DNA of 64,000 nt from Thereva unica (Eukaryota; Arthropoda; Insecta; Diptera; Therevidae), in assembly GCA_949987705.1 (NCBI GenBank), contig OX465281.1:241201143-241265142 (forward strand). The letters run 5' to 3'. Numbering within the stretch: the first letter of the stretch is position 1; each line of letters opens with the position of its first letter. Below the pieces are notes generated by a model. That model was not told the origin of the DNA. It ran no database searches and saw only the letters and a program-made list of their open reading frames with translations. This document shows positions 23,041-34,067 of the stretch, one piece after another. The translations under genes were made by a program, and so were the position numbers.

Positions 23041-26000
23041 CATGGTTAGGTTTGGTTAGGCTAGATATGGCTGAGCTGCTGGTGCACAGCCCAAACACTT
23101 AGGCCAAAAGAATAGGCCCATTGTGATGCCATAATGATCCCACTTTAAACCCGATGTTAAAGCGTCGTTTCTTCGCTAAACCACTTCGAGGACGTAATGA
23201 ATCTTCTTAGTTGCGGGACCTCAAACATCGCGATCTTCGTAAGCATTCTTAGGAAGGGTTCACCAAAAGTGGTAAGTCTCCTTCTGCTTAGGACTGGGCA
23301 GTGATAGAGAAGGTGTTTTGCACTTTCCTCCTCGTCTAGATTCTTGCAGCTTCTGCAGAGATCGTAGGTTTCGAAACCTAAGCGGACCGCATGCGTTCCT
23401 ATCAGAGAGTGTCCGGTCAACACTCCCACAGTAACTGAGAGGTCTCGTTTACCGAGCCTCAGCAGTGAGGTGGTCCGCCTGAGATCGTAGGATGGCCAAG
23501 CCATTTTGAACCAGGTGCATTTGTTAGGATTTCTCCAATGCTTCTCTGCTAGTTCCATTGTGTGGGGGTTGCATCAGAATTTAATGGTGGCCCAAGGCAT
23601 ACCAACCCTTTCCTTTCCAGGAAGGAGAGTGGCGGTCGTGCCTCTCCCAGCGAGTTCATCAGCTTTACAGTTTCCCTTTATATTTTGGTGACCAGGCACC
23701 CATATGAGGAGGGTCCTAAACTGCTGAGCCATTTCGTTAAAGGGTTCTGCGGCATTCAGAAATAGTTCTGGAGTCAATAGTGCAAGAGCGCCTGACTATC
23801 TGAGAAGATGTAGATAGTTAAGTTCCTGTCGCCTTGCTGGTTGATTTGCCAGGCTGAAACCTCCGATTGGTGCAGTGTATACCGTGATCGGGTAGTCGGA
23901 ATGAGACTTGGATCTCAAGTCCTGGCAAGAAGAGTTCTCCTCTCACTCGACCCTCGAGTTTAGAGCCATCAGTGAGGAAGTTGATGTTATCCTGAATACT
24001 ATGTAGTCTATTACTCCATTCACCACGTAAAGAGATGTGGACCTCGTAGTTCTTCATAAAGGTGACCTCGAATGTGCCAAAATCGGTTTCTGTGGGAATG
24101 TTGACAGAGTCTGGCGCCTATTTTTTCTGGGTTAACGCTGAGTCCGCGGGTGACAGCCCAGTTTGAAAGAGTTAGTAACGCCGCCTCCATGAGATCACAG
24201 AGGACTTGGGGAAATTTTTCTTTATGGCAATGTTATCCGCGTACACCAGTACGTGGTGTCTCACTGCCTCCATGCATCGCTGCTGCTGGTTCACAGTCGC
24301 GACTCATAGAAGTGGAGAAATGACTCCTCCTTGCGGGGTACCTCTATTGCCGAGCACTCACCAAGGCTTGAGCTTGATTAATAAGAGCCATCAGCGACGC
24401 CTCGATCCTCAGCTTTGCCAACCAAGCCAACCTAGAAACCAATGAGTGAAGGGCAGTATCCGTTGATCTGCCCTTTGTATAGGCGTGCTGCGCGCCTGAG
24501 AGTTCCAAGGTTGGTATGGTCTGCCTCAGATATATTTCAATTAGCCTTTCTAGAGTCTTCAATGAAAAGGGAATATAGGTTGGTTGGCCTGAAGTCTTTG
24601 GGTGTTGTATGGCAGGCTTTTATTGCCTTGGGTATAAAGACCACTTTTACCTCTTTCCAGCTAGAGGGAATACAGTTGATTTGAAGGCATCCGGAAAACA
24701 AGACCTGCACCCACGGCATGATATGACTAAGCGTGCGTTGCAGTTATGCCGTCAGGGCCTGGTGGTTTATAGGGCTAGGAAATGCTTACAGCCCATTCAA
24801 TTCTCGCTCTGTTTATGATGGATTTGACCAGCTGTGGTGATGCAGGAGGGTTTAAAGCGATGGTTGTCTCAGTCGTGGTACTACTCGGGAAGTGAGTGTC
24901 CATGAGTAGTGTCAGAGATCCTCTGCTTGAGTTTGTCCAATTGCCGTTTTCTTTGCGTAAGTAACTAAGCATTATTGGCGCTTTAGTTAGTATTTTACGT
25001 AGCATTGAGGCTTTCGATGTGGACTCTATATTGCTGCAAAAGGTAGCCCAGGAGGAACGTTTGGCCTTCCTTATTGCCATTTTGTATCTATTCAGCTTCG
25101 ACTTATAGCAGCCCCAGGAGGTTCCGCTGTTGCTGCGTCTAGATGAATTGAATTCCTTTCTACACTCTTTGTGGAGTGTTTCAAGTTCTCCTCTTCCTCT
25201 TTTTGCGGTCTGTTCGGACAAGCTTTATTTATGGCATAGGAGCATGTTCTGTGAAGTTGTCCACAATGCTGTCGAGCTGATCCCGATGTTTCGGAATACA
25301 GGGTGGCTTAGGGCAAGGTTCTTTGCGTTCCCTAGTATAGTAACCCCAATTTGTCTTTTTGAGGTATGGACGGGGTGGCTAGAGTGTTGAAGTTGAATGA
25401 AACTCTATAAACCTGTGCTCTGAGAAAGAGTGTTCCTACAAGATCTTCCAAGCCAATATTTGGACGGAGTGACAATCCGAGGCAAGGGGGATGTGTCAGC
25501 ACCTCCTCTCTGTTTTTGGTAACAAAGGTGAAGTAATTTCTCTTGTTACAGATTTCAAGCCTGGTGCCTAATAGGTAGTTTAAAATAACTTCGGTAATTG
25601 GTGTCCGGGCTGCCCCATCGTGTGTGGTGTGCATTTGCATCGCCTCCCATAACCAGGACTGTGGTAGCATCGCTATAGCTTACTAGGTCCTGGAAGGTCA
25701 TCGGAACTAAAGGGCCCCCATATTTGGGGGCTAGCTAAAAAGAGGCCAACCTGAGTATTTTCTGTTTTAATTCTAGGTCGATTACGAAAAGTCTCCGTAA
25801 CTAAATTGATAGAGAAGAAAGGTGTTAATATCGTTTTTAACCAGAATATACATGTTCTAGGCTTTCCCTTACCTTGGTATAAAAGAGATAAAATTTGGGC
25901 GTCCTTAAGCCACATATCCTGACATCAGCGATTCATAGCTCTTGGACTAGATCGAGTTCGCCTGATGCCAGACAAAGCAATAGAGCGGCAGACGCCGCTT

Positions 26001-27090
26001 TACAATGATGACGGTTTATTTGTATCACCTTCATCCTTTTATTGGTTTTGACCTCGACGATGGTCACCTCCGCTTCTTCGTCGCTGGAGATGTCCTCGTC
26101 GATGTCCCAGCTAAGGAGTGGGTGCATTTTAGTCATGGCTCTGCCCAGCTCGGAGTCTGCCATCGGCCTTCTCGGATTTGTTTTATAGACCTTCAGCTCT
26201 ATCTTCTCGAAGCCATAGTTAACGGTGTGTTTGTCTTTTGCTAGTTGTTCCAGGCACTCTGCATAGGAGTGGAGTGGAGTTAGGAGTTAGGAGCGGAATA
26301 ACCTGCATAGTGGCCCTGTTTGTCTGCTCCGTTAACCCCCGTTGCTCCTGCTAACTTTCCAGTTATCAGTATTAAGCTGGGGGTTGAAGGTTTTTAGCAT
26401 CGATAGGATTTCCTCTGGCTTCGATGGAACCACTGGGAACCATGCTCTGGCCCTCGGACGTGACGGAATGTCACAAGCTTCTACTGCTTTAAGTCGGGCA
26501 CCGGGGTAAACCTCTTCGACTCTAGCTATAGCCTTGGTGTCATTGCAGGCTGTCAGCTTAATACTGCCTTGATATTACCCGGCATCAAGACACGAAGGGG
26601 GAAGTCCTGGGTTATATCTCAAGTCCCCCACGGCAACTTTAGCGAGGGCGACTTACACCCACTGCCATTGATGCTTAGGGATCTTCCCATTCTCAGCATT
26701 CTAGTCTATTACTTTGCGATCTTTTGCAACTTCTGCGAAGAATATCCCTTTAGTTCCGTGTGTCTTCGACTTTTTTGGAACTGGACTGTGGGTGCTGCTG
26801 GATCGCTGTCATTTAGAGACTTGTTTACTTCTGGACAGCTCTAGAGTGAAGTTTGGTTTGACCTGCTTAGCCCAAGCAATGTCATCTTGGATTTTGGTGA
26901 AATCCTCCTTCGACACTTGGTCCTCTCTGATCGGGTTAGTAGCCAAACGGCGAAGGATTCGACTAGCCAGGCGGCGTTCTTGGTGACGTAACTTTGCCGG
27001 GTCTGGTCTTGTTAGATCTTTGGCCCTTCTGCAGACCATTTGCTCTCCTGATCCCCTGCAGCAACCGTGCCCGCAGATGTACGCTGCGCA
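23041..27090 (-). mobile_element. Near full-length but decayed I/LOA-group LINE
   Basis: About 4.05 kb on the minus strand, in the expected order. ORF1 lies at about 26160-27090 (with RARAWFPVVPSKPEEIL, matching the ORF1 domain at 12940-13210). The endonuclease starts near 26050 (KVIQINRHHCKAASAALLL). A linker and RT entry lie at 24775-25221, and RT fragments at 24344-24720 (QHAYTKGRSTDTALHSLVSR). RNase H follows at 23574-23777 (WVPGHQNIKGNCKADELAG), and a Cys/His tail ends the protein at 23157-23558 (CRSCKNLDEEESAKHLLYHC). The 3' end is CCTAACCAAACCTAACC, like the CCTAACCTAA end of the plus-strand copy near 43364. Many stops and frameshifts make it inactive. Direct repeats of about 200 bp flank it on both sides. 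Confidence 0.85.
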
Positions 27091-27092
27091 GC

Positions 27093-27262
27093 GAAAAAAA
27101 AAAACAAATTTCAATTCTTCAACTTTTACACGCTAACATTTTTTTTATGATTAACTATTTCGATTTTTATTAGTTAATAAAATTTTTATCTACAGCCAAA
27201 AATTAATTCAAAATTAATAAAAATAATAATGAAGTAATTTGCAAATATTTTAATTATATTAT
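27093..27262 (+). repeat. Right copy of the direct repeat flanking the LINE
   Basis: The partner of 22830-23036. It begins immediately beside the LINE 5' boundary, after an A-rich run. Divergence from the left copy is roughly 10 percent by eye, plus one 25-bp gap. Confidence 0.8.
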
Positions 27263-28515
27263 CATTCATTTAATCAAACAAATTTTGATTAATTAAAATA
27301 AATTAAATCTTTTCCACAAAATTTTTCATATTTTATATATGTATGTTCACGCTTATATTGAATAAAATTATGATAGAATTTGATTAGTGCTGCAACTTGT
27401 CGTGTTTTTTGCTGCCATTTCGAATTTTATGCAAATCCAATGCTGACCTGAAAATTTGTTCAAGGTTTTGCAGAAACAAGCAGTATAAGAAATTATTCCT
27501 ACGAAAGGGTCGATTACTTCATTTTTTTTCGGTTCGGATGTATCTAAATATATATTTTTTTTATCTTATGCATTTATCTTTTAAAACTTTTTGAGTGATA
27601 CTAAATCTCTACGGTTTTATGCGATATATTAAACTATTCAAACAAAATTTTTTATTGCCTCCTTTCCGTAGTAAATGATCATCGTAAAAACTATTCAAAA
27701 TCCCATAAGTCTCTATCAATTGTGAATTAAAAAAAAATTTATGAGTATCGTTTGCGCAGTCTCCTTGAAAAACTAAGAAATTTTTGAAGACATTCAAATT
27801 TATTTATGAGTTCAAAATTGGACATACTGACTACCCAATATGAAAATGTTGATCTTTGGTTGGGTGATTTCGAGCTTCAAACGGTCGACCAACATTAATA
27901 TTATTTTTCCACCCAAATGTAGGTTAAGTTGACACCCGATTTGAAACCATATCAAGATTTAAAAAATTTTGTGTTGATTATGCTGTTCAAAAATCACAAC
28001 CATAGCAAATAGTGTAATTTTTTTGTTTTTGATTAAAATTAATTCCTTGCTCAATACACTTTCAAGTCTTACACCCCATGCAGCTTTCACTAGCAATAAA
28101 TTATAGTATATTTTTTCTTCAACATAGGTGTCATAAATCAATCAATCTCTTGAGCGATAATTTTTTAGTCAGTTGGAAAGAAATGTGAATTATTTATTAG
28201 GGATTATCGATGAATTTTTTTTTTTGAAATTCTAATTAACTGATTTATAGTTATATAATAATCAATTCCTGTGCATCGAACTCTTTTTTGTTTTAATTAA
28301 ATTAATCTAAAAAAATCATCACCCAAAAATCGAAAAAACCAAACAAACCAAGAAATTTATAAAAATCAACAAACAGAAAGTGACTGAAAGATAATATCGG
28401 AATTTTAACACGTTAATTAGCAATTTTTATTATAATTATCAGATTTAACTTTTCCCTAAAACATAATCGATTTTTATTACAATTAAAATTTTTATGATTC
28501 TGCATAAATCAGCGG
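27263..28515. other. Unassigned AT-rich host sequence
   Basis: No gene seen. It ends at the errantivirus insertion point, in a small GC patch (GCGGCGCG). Confidence 0.5.
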
Positions 28516-28519
28516 CGCG

Positions 28520-28971
28520 AATTACGTTAACCGCCCGTCTTATGACCAAAAAAATAATAATATTTAAAAGTCCGAACAATAATTATTTATTTAAGAAATA
28601 ACAAAATCTATTATCAAACAATTTAAGAATCAAAATTAGAATTTAAAAAAAATCAAACAACAAGATAGCAACGAATATCGATCTTAACAGTACAGAACCA
28701 AAACTAAGAGTGATCGATATTCATGATTTAAAATATTATAAAGGTTAAAATGAACTCTACTTAACCTGATACAAAAATGTGCAATCTAAAACCTAAATGA
28801 GTGCATGTTAACATTATTCCAAGAATTTATTAAGAAATTAATAAAAATGATTATCTAGCGTCTGGTTATTGATTTAAATTCTTACAACTAAATTGCTGAA
28901 TCGCGGCATGTGCCGGAAGGTGGATTTATGGTTTACAGGTAATAATGGAATTCTATACGGGGCATGTAACT
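28520..28971 (-). repeat. 3' LTR of the errantivirus
   Basis: 452 bp, with no difference from the 5' LTR found by reading; the offset is a constant 7422 bp at both ends, so there is no net indel. It contains the env stop codon (28953-28955), AATAAA motifs near its outer end, and an 11-bp inverted repeat GAATATCGATC (28673-28683 and 28712-28722). Confidence 0.95.
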
Positions 28972-30536
28972 CCTCCCTCCTTACTGTTGAGTATCGGCCA
29001 TATGAACCTTGGTTCGTTGGACGATACGAAACCATGCGTGGTTGGTGACTGACTGGGTTGAAAGAATCCTCGATGTCCTTTGTACAATATGACTATTATG
29101 ATTATAATTAGCAATAGTGTAAATCCTGTGGTTGCAGAGTAGAAACTAATGGAGTCGACGTAAGATGGTAGAAAGTCCAAAGGGTTGCTTTCTGCGAACT
29201 GGTAGGTATCAAGTCTTCTCAGGGTTGCGATGCTGGAATCTGTGGCGTTGATCTCCTTGAAGATGGTTGGATGTATGGTTATTTCATCCCAATGTCTCCT
29301 GGCAGTTGAGCTGTATATGATGCCGTTGATGTTAATCTCACAGTTGATGAAGTGGATAAGCATGGAGCCCTGCACGTTCTGTTGTTCGGTGCCACATGTT
29401 GTGTAAATGATCGTCTTCGGGATGTTAATTAGTATGACGTAGTTTGGTTCTGGCTGAAAGATCTCTATAGTTTTTTCTCGGTTCTGTAATATACAACTTG
29501 CTGCCTGATTATTTATTAAATTAGCAATGCAAGAGTTTATTGGTGACTCTTGGTATTCGGTCCTTTTGCAAATATATATATCTTCAAATTTCGGACATTT
29601 CTGGTCAAAATTTTGAATACTGTTAGGACTGAGGATTAGGTATGGTTTGGAAGGTATGATTTTTGTTTGGTTAATAGGTAGGGAAATTATGTGAAAATAT
29701 GAATATTCTTCCTCTGAGAATATCGGTATTTGTACGTTAAATATTAGATTAGTGTCATTGTAATAGGCTTGAAGCTCTAATAATTCGTAAATGTGTTCAT
29801 TAGAAATTATAGTGAAATTTTGTTTGGTAAAAATTGTGTGTATTTCTGAGAGTTCTGTAGGGTTTAGTATTTGTTTTGAGATTATGTTTAATTTAGCTAG
29901 TATTATTGCTTCTGATAAGCTAGTTAAATGATTATTGAGTAACTCTAAATTGTAGTTGATATGATTCATGTATTGCAAATTTTGTAATTTAAAATTTTCC
30001 TTTTTTATTTTATTTTGAGTTTGCTTGAAATGATTTGTCATGATATCTTGTTGGAAATTTATGTGTTCAGTTATATTGTTAAAACGTTCGATCATTTTAT
30101 TATTTATCAGGATTTGTCTATTTACTTCTTTTTGCGTAAATTCTTGATTTTTCATTAATTTTTCTATATCATTATTTAATTTGGTTGCATCGTCTGCATC
30201 CATATTTCCTGTAATAGTTTTTATTACTGTACCTAACCCGTTGATAAGACCCCTTCTAGTTCTTCTTGTCGGCATAAGGCTATAAAATTTATGTTTTAAA
30301 TCTATCAATTTTAGTTTAGTTATATTTAGAGATCCTAGTAATTCGTCTGTCTCGTCTAATTTTCCTAATGTGTTCAGTGAATTGTCGATATTGTCAATTG
30401 TCTGTTCATACTGTTCAAGTCGGACTATGTGTAGTAGGTTGTTGTATCGATGTATCGTTCGAGCAGTGCCCAGTTTCATTGGAAGAATTCCCCTGCTGTT
30501 GGTTAAGTCCTGAATCTCCATTTTGTGGGCTTGCAT
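28953..30536 (-). CDS. env: Errantivirus Env (F-like envelope glycoprotein)
   Basis: A 527-codon frame encoding a class of envelope protein that in errantiviruses is related to baculovirus F. A dibasic furin-like site, RRTRR, lies at residues 91-95. It is followed directly by a Gly-rich, fusion-peptide-like segment and then a long Asn/Lys/Gln-rich region with coiled-coil character. There are many N-x-S/T sequons in the ectodomain. A single hydrophobic membrane anchor spans about residues 465-485, with a roughly 40-residue tail. The first 122 nt overlap the end of pol in another frame. The first ATG has no signal peptide, which fits expression from a spliced RNA that adds an upstream start (see the leader entry). 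The frame runs through the polypurine tract and stops inside the 3' LTR. It appears undamaged. Confidence 0.9.
   Translation of the reverse strand: MQAHKMEIQDLTNSRGILPMKLGTARTIHRYNNLLHIVRLEQYEQTIDNIDNSLNTLGKLDETDELLGSLNITKLKLIDLKHKFYSLMPTRRTRRGLINGLGTVIKTITGNMDADDATKLNNDIEKLMKNQEFTQKEVNRQILINNKMIERFNNITEHINFQQDIMTNHFKQTQNKIKKENFKLQNLQYMNHINYNLELLNNHLTSLSEAIILAKLNIISKQILNPTELSEIHTIFTKQNFTIISNEHIYELLELQAYYNDTNLIFNVQIPIFSEEEYSYFHIISLPINQTKIIPSKPYLILSPNSIQNFDQKCPKFEDIYICKRTEYQESPINSCIANLINNQAASCILQNREKTIEIFQPEPNYVILINIPKTIIYTTCGTEQQNVQGSMLIHFINCEININGIIYSSTARRHWDEITIHPTIFKEINATDSSIATLRRLDTYQFAESNPLDFLPSYVDSISFYSATTGFTLLLIIIIIVILYKGHRGFFQPSQSPTTHGFVSSNEPRFIWPILNSKEGGVTCPV
28972..28980 (-). promoter_or_regulatory. 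Polypurine tract
   Basis: GGAGGGAGG directly 5' (element sense) of the AGTTA start of the 3' LTR, the position where plus-strand DNA synthesis is primed. It is also read as the last env codons. Confidence 0.85.
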
Positions 30537-33500
30537 TAGATGGATTATCCTGCAATTTACGTTTTCTTTTTATTTTAGATTTGTGAAATTTCTTATTTTT
30601 GCTAGTTGTCAAAGTTACATCCCTATCTTCCTTTACTCTATATTTGGTAAACCTAGGCGTCAACTTGTTCCTTCTATTTTCCTTTTTGAATATTCTAGTC
30701 CCTATTGCGTACTTTTCGGGTTCTACTCTATTTTTATTAATCTTATCAATATTATGCTTGGTTTTTTCTTCTAATTTTTGCTTTACTATGGGGTATAATT
30801 GAGATTGAAATTCATTTAATTTTTCTAGATATTCATGGGTTGTTTTATGTTGTGTTTCATTATTAAATCTATAAGTCCTACCGTAGAATACTTCGTAGGG
30901 TGTTAGCTGTGTTGCTGAATGAACAGCATTGTTATAAGTTATTAGGGTTTCATTCAGAATGTCCTCGTGATCTTTTTCTTTATGGAGGTTGTAGATAATT
31001 CTGTAAATTTCTGTTAAACTTGAATGTAATCTTTCCACTGGGGAATTACTACTACTTTGTTGAAAGGATGTGACATGGTGATTAATTTCGTATTGTTTAC
31101 AAAAGTCTTCGAATATTAAGGAAGTGAACTCTGAACCGGGATCTGAGATTAACTTCTTGGGTATCCCGTGTGTGCTCATAAAAGATTTCAGGGATTTGAT
31201 TATATTCAGACTATTCCTAGCGGTCAGTGTGAAAGCTGCTGCAAATTTCGAGAATTTATCTATAACTGTTAGTATCTGTTTATTATTTATTGTGTATATG
31301 TCGGTATGAAGAATGTCTAATGGTTTCTCTGGGGTTTCAGGGATGGTATGTCTAATTTTAAGTGGAGACCTGTCATATTTTAGTGTTTGGCACACGTCGC
31401 AGTTGTTAATAATTTTAATTATTTTATTTTTCATAAATGGAAAGTAAAATGATCTTTTTAGATGCGAAAGGGTCTCATTTATTCCGCGGTGGTTATTATT
31501 TCGATGGTAGTCGCGGATGGTTCGGTCTTGTTGGTCACCGTCGGTTATATCCTTTAGTACGTCCATGCAACGAATTATTCTAAAGGTCCTTGAGTGAGAG
31601 AAATATTTAGAATACACAGTTTGGATTATTCGAAAAGTATTATCATCAGTATGAATGGCGTTAAGTTTATTAGGTGTTAGAAATCTTTTACATATTCCTA
31701 CCAGGGTTTCTTCTGAATTATTTGGTATCCTAACTATCCTTCTCTGTTTATTTTTGAAGGGTACTTCGAGTGTAAACTCTGGTTTCCTATCAGACATTTC
31801 GATAATTAATTGGAGAGAAAATTCGTTCAATGGTCTTTCAGATATATAAATTCCATCGTTTACATTCTCTACTGCTGAATGTATGGTAGCTCCCGTTGTG
31901 CTGGCTGCACTTGCCTGTTCTCCTACATTAGCTTCTACAATCTGTGGTTGTTCATCTTGGGTCTTGATTCTGCTTAAGGCGTCGGCGTTGCTATTTTGTG
32001 TACCTTTTTTGTAAACTATTTCATACTCGTACTCTTCGAGCTTCAACCTCCAGCGGACAAGTCTAGAGTTAGGATCCTTGAGGTTCATGATCCAAACCAA
32101 AGGTCGATGGTCCGTGACAATCTTAAACTTTCGACCAAACAGGTAAGGCCTGAAGTATTTTGTTGCCCATACGATGGCCAACAATTCCTTCTCGATTGTC
32201 GAATAATTAGTCTCGGATTCTGTCAGAGTCCTACTTGCGTAACATATTGGCTTGTCACTGCCAACTGGTCCTTGTGACAATATAGCGCCAATTGCGTAGT
32301 TGCTCGCGTCTGTAGTGAGTATAAAAGGCTTAGAGAAATCGGGGTATTGCAGTATAGGGTCGTTAATCAGAAGGTCTTTACAGGCTTCGAAGGTTTTCAC
32401 ATAACGTTCATCCAGTGTAATTTTCCTTCCTTTCTTTAAGCATTCAGTTAAGGGCTTTGTGAGTTTAGCAAAATCCTTAATGAATTTCCTGTAATAGCCT
32501 AATAATCCAAGGAATGATTTTATCTCTTTGCTAGTTTTTGGCAATGGAAAATTCTGAATGGCTTTAGTTTTGTTGGGGTTAGGCTTTATGCCGTCTGTGG
32601 TCACTACATGACCCAGGAATTCAATCTCTTTTCGCAAGAATTCGGATTTATCTAACTGTATCTTTAAATTAGCATCCTTGAGTCTTTGGAAAACTTTTCG
32701 CAGATTATCAACATGTTCCGAAAGAGAAGTTGAGTAGATTATAATGTCGTCGAGGTATACAAGACATATGGAACCTTGTAATTCTTTCAAGACATTATCC
32801 ATTACCCTCTGAAAAGTAGTTGGGGCGTTTTTAAGGCCGAAGGGCATGCGAACGTATTCGTAGTGCCCTCCTTCCACTGTGAACGCTGTCTTTGGAATGT
32901 CGTTTGGGTCCATCTCTATTTGATGAAATCCACTCTTCAAATCCAACGTGGAAAAGTACATACACTTACCTAATTTATCTAAAATTTCTGTTATATTAGG
33001 CAAGGGATATCGATCGTTGATCGTTTTTTCATTTAGCTTACGGTAGTCTATGACTAACCGCCATTTCTGCTTCCCACTAGCGTCCAGTTTCTTAGGAACA
33101 ATCCAAACTGGAGAGCTCCATGGTGAGTAACTAGGTCTTATGATATTCTGGTCCAGCATTTCAGTGATTTGCTTCCTCACTTCTTCTCTATGAATGTGTG
33201 GATAACGATAAGATTTAGTATATACAGGGATATCGTCCGTTGTGGTTATTTGGTGTTTTACTTGGTTCGTGAAACTCAGATCTTGCCCTTCCCTATGGAA
33301 TATCTCTTCGTATTCTTTACATACCTTAACTAGAGCTTTAGTTTCCTCTTGGTTTAGGTGGTTAATTCTGAGTAAGTTTTTAATGTCTTCCTCATAACCA
33401 TTATGTTCGTAGTTTACGTTGAAATTATTTACTTCCAGAATTCTTTCTGAGGAGAAAGATTCAACTTTGATTGGTTGTTCTAGAAATAACATTTCCTCGT

Positions 33501-33996
33501 GTTCAGACTGGTTTATCACTTCTACGAAGCTATGCCAATCTTTTGCATAATAAATACCTTCAGGGATGTATAGTGAAGGGTTTATTTCTGTGTGTCTAAT
33601 ATAAATATCACCCTCTTGTTTGTCTACAGGTATTTTAACTATATATTTCGAATTAGCAGGAATTAGAATTTTTTCTGACATGAAGTTGGGTTTAAATTCC
33701 AATGGAATTTTAATCATGTCATTGGTCAGAACATCATTAATTAAATCAACTTTCACGCCTAAGTTTTTTAAGAAATCTAATCCTAGAAGCCCATCAAAAT
33801 AACCGTGGAAGCGAAAGACAAGGAATCTACTAGTTCCAGGTTGTTCAAACTCTATAAAATTATTCAAAAATATTTCTTTATTTATAGTATGGTTATTCAA
33901 GACTGTATTTATAATTACTGGTTTGATTAATCTCGTGTCTTCGGGGTGTACAAATTCCGGGTTTATAAAGGAAGCTGACGAACCTGTATCAACCAA
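30415..33996 (-). CDS. pol: Errantivirus Pol (protease, RT, RNase H, integrase)
   Basis: 1193 codons from the first ATG; the open frame itself begins at 34110 and overlaps the end of gag by 43 nt in the -1 frame. Domains in order: retropepsin-like protease with DTGSS at residues 3-7; RT with DLKSGFHQIEM and the YLDD catalytic box near residue 413; RNase H with TTDASNYAIGAIL, TIEKELLAIVWA and DHRPLVW; integrase zinc finger with an H-x-H and CDVC pair; and the integrase core D, D, E triad near residues 898, 952 and 986 (HTDIYT, DPGSEF, SPVERL). The gap between the second Asp and the Glu is about 34-35 residues, as expected. All catalytic residues are present and no internal stop occurs. The C-terminus is basic and then Asn/Gln/Ser-rich, overlapping env. 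Confidence 0.95.
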   Translation of the reverse strand: MVDTGSSASFINPEFVHPEDTRLIKPVIINTVLNNHTINKEIFLNNFIEFEQPGTSRFLVFRFHGYFDGLLGLDFLKNLGVKVDLINDVLTNDMIKIPLEFKPNFMSEKILIPANSKYIVKIPVDKQEGDIYIRHTEINPSLYIPEGIYYAKDWHSFVEVINQSEHEEMLFLEQPIKVESFSSERILEVNNFNVNYEHNGYEEDIKNLLRINHLNQEETKALVKVCKEYEEIFHREGQDLSFTNQVKHQITTTDDIPVYTKSYRYPHIHREEVRKQITEMLDQNIIRPSYSPWSSPVWIVPKKLDASGKQKWRLVIDYRKLNEKTINDRYPLPNITEILDKLGKCMYFSTLDLKSGFHQIEMDPNDIPKTAFTVEGGHYEYVRMPFGLKNAPTTFQRVMDNVLKELQGSICLVYLDDIIIYSTSLSEHVDNLRKVFQRLKDANLKIQLDKSEFLRKEIEFLGHVVTTDGIKPNPNKTKAIQNFPLPKTSKEIKSFLGLLGYYRKFIKDFAKLTKPLTECLKKGRKITLDERYVKTFEACKDLLINDPILQYPDFSKPFILTTDASNYAIGAILSQGPVGSDKPICYASRTLTESETNYSTIEKELLAIVWATKYFRPYLFGRKFKIVTDHRPLVWIMNLKDPNSRLVRWRLKLEEYEYEIVYKKGTQNSNADALSRIKTQDEQPQIVEANVGEQASAASTTGATIHSAVENVNDGIYISERPLNEFSLQLIIEMSDRKPEFTLEVPFKNKQRRIVRIPNNSEETLVGICKRFLTPNKLNAIHTDDNTFRIIQTVYSKYFSHSRTFRIIRCMDVLKDITDGDQQDRTIRDYHRNNNHRGINETLSHLKRSFYFPFMKNKIIKIINNCDVCQTLKYDRSPLKIRHTIPETPEKPLDILHTDIYTINNKQILTVIDKFSKFAAAFTLTARNSLNIIKSLKSFMSTHGIPKKLISDPGSEFTSLIFEDFCKQYEINHHVTSFQQSSSNSPVERLHSSLTEIYRIIYNLHKEKDHEDILNETLITYNNAVHSATQLTPYEVFYGRTYRFNNETQHKTTHEYLEKLNEFQSQLYPIVKQKLEEKTKHNIDKINKNRVEPEKYAIGTRIFKKENRRNKLTPRFTKYRVKEDRDVTLTTSKNKKFHKSKIKRKRKLQDNPSNASPQNGDSGLNQQQGNSSNETGHCSNDTSIQQPTTHSPT

Positions 33997-34067
33997 GAAT
34001 TTGAGGGGGCGTCCAAATGGTGAAGAAACATTAATATAAGGTAAAATTGATCCGTGAATGTTAATAT

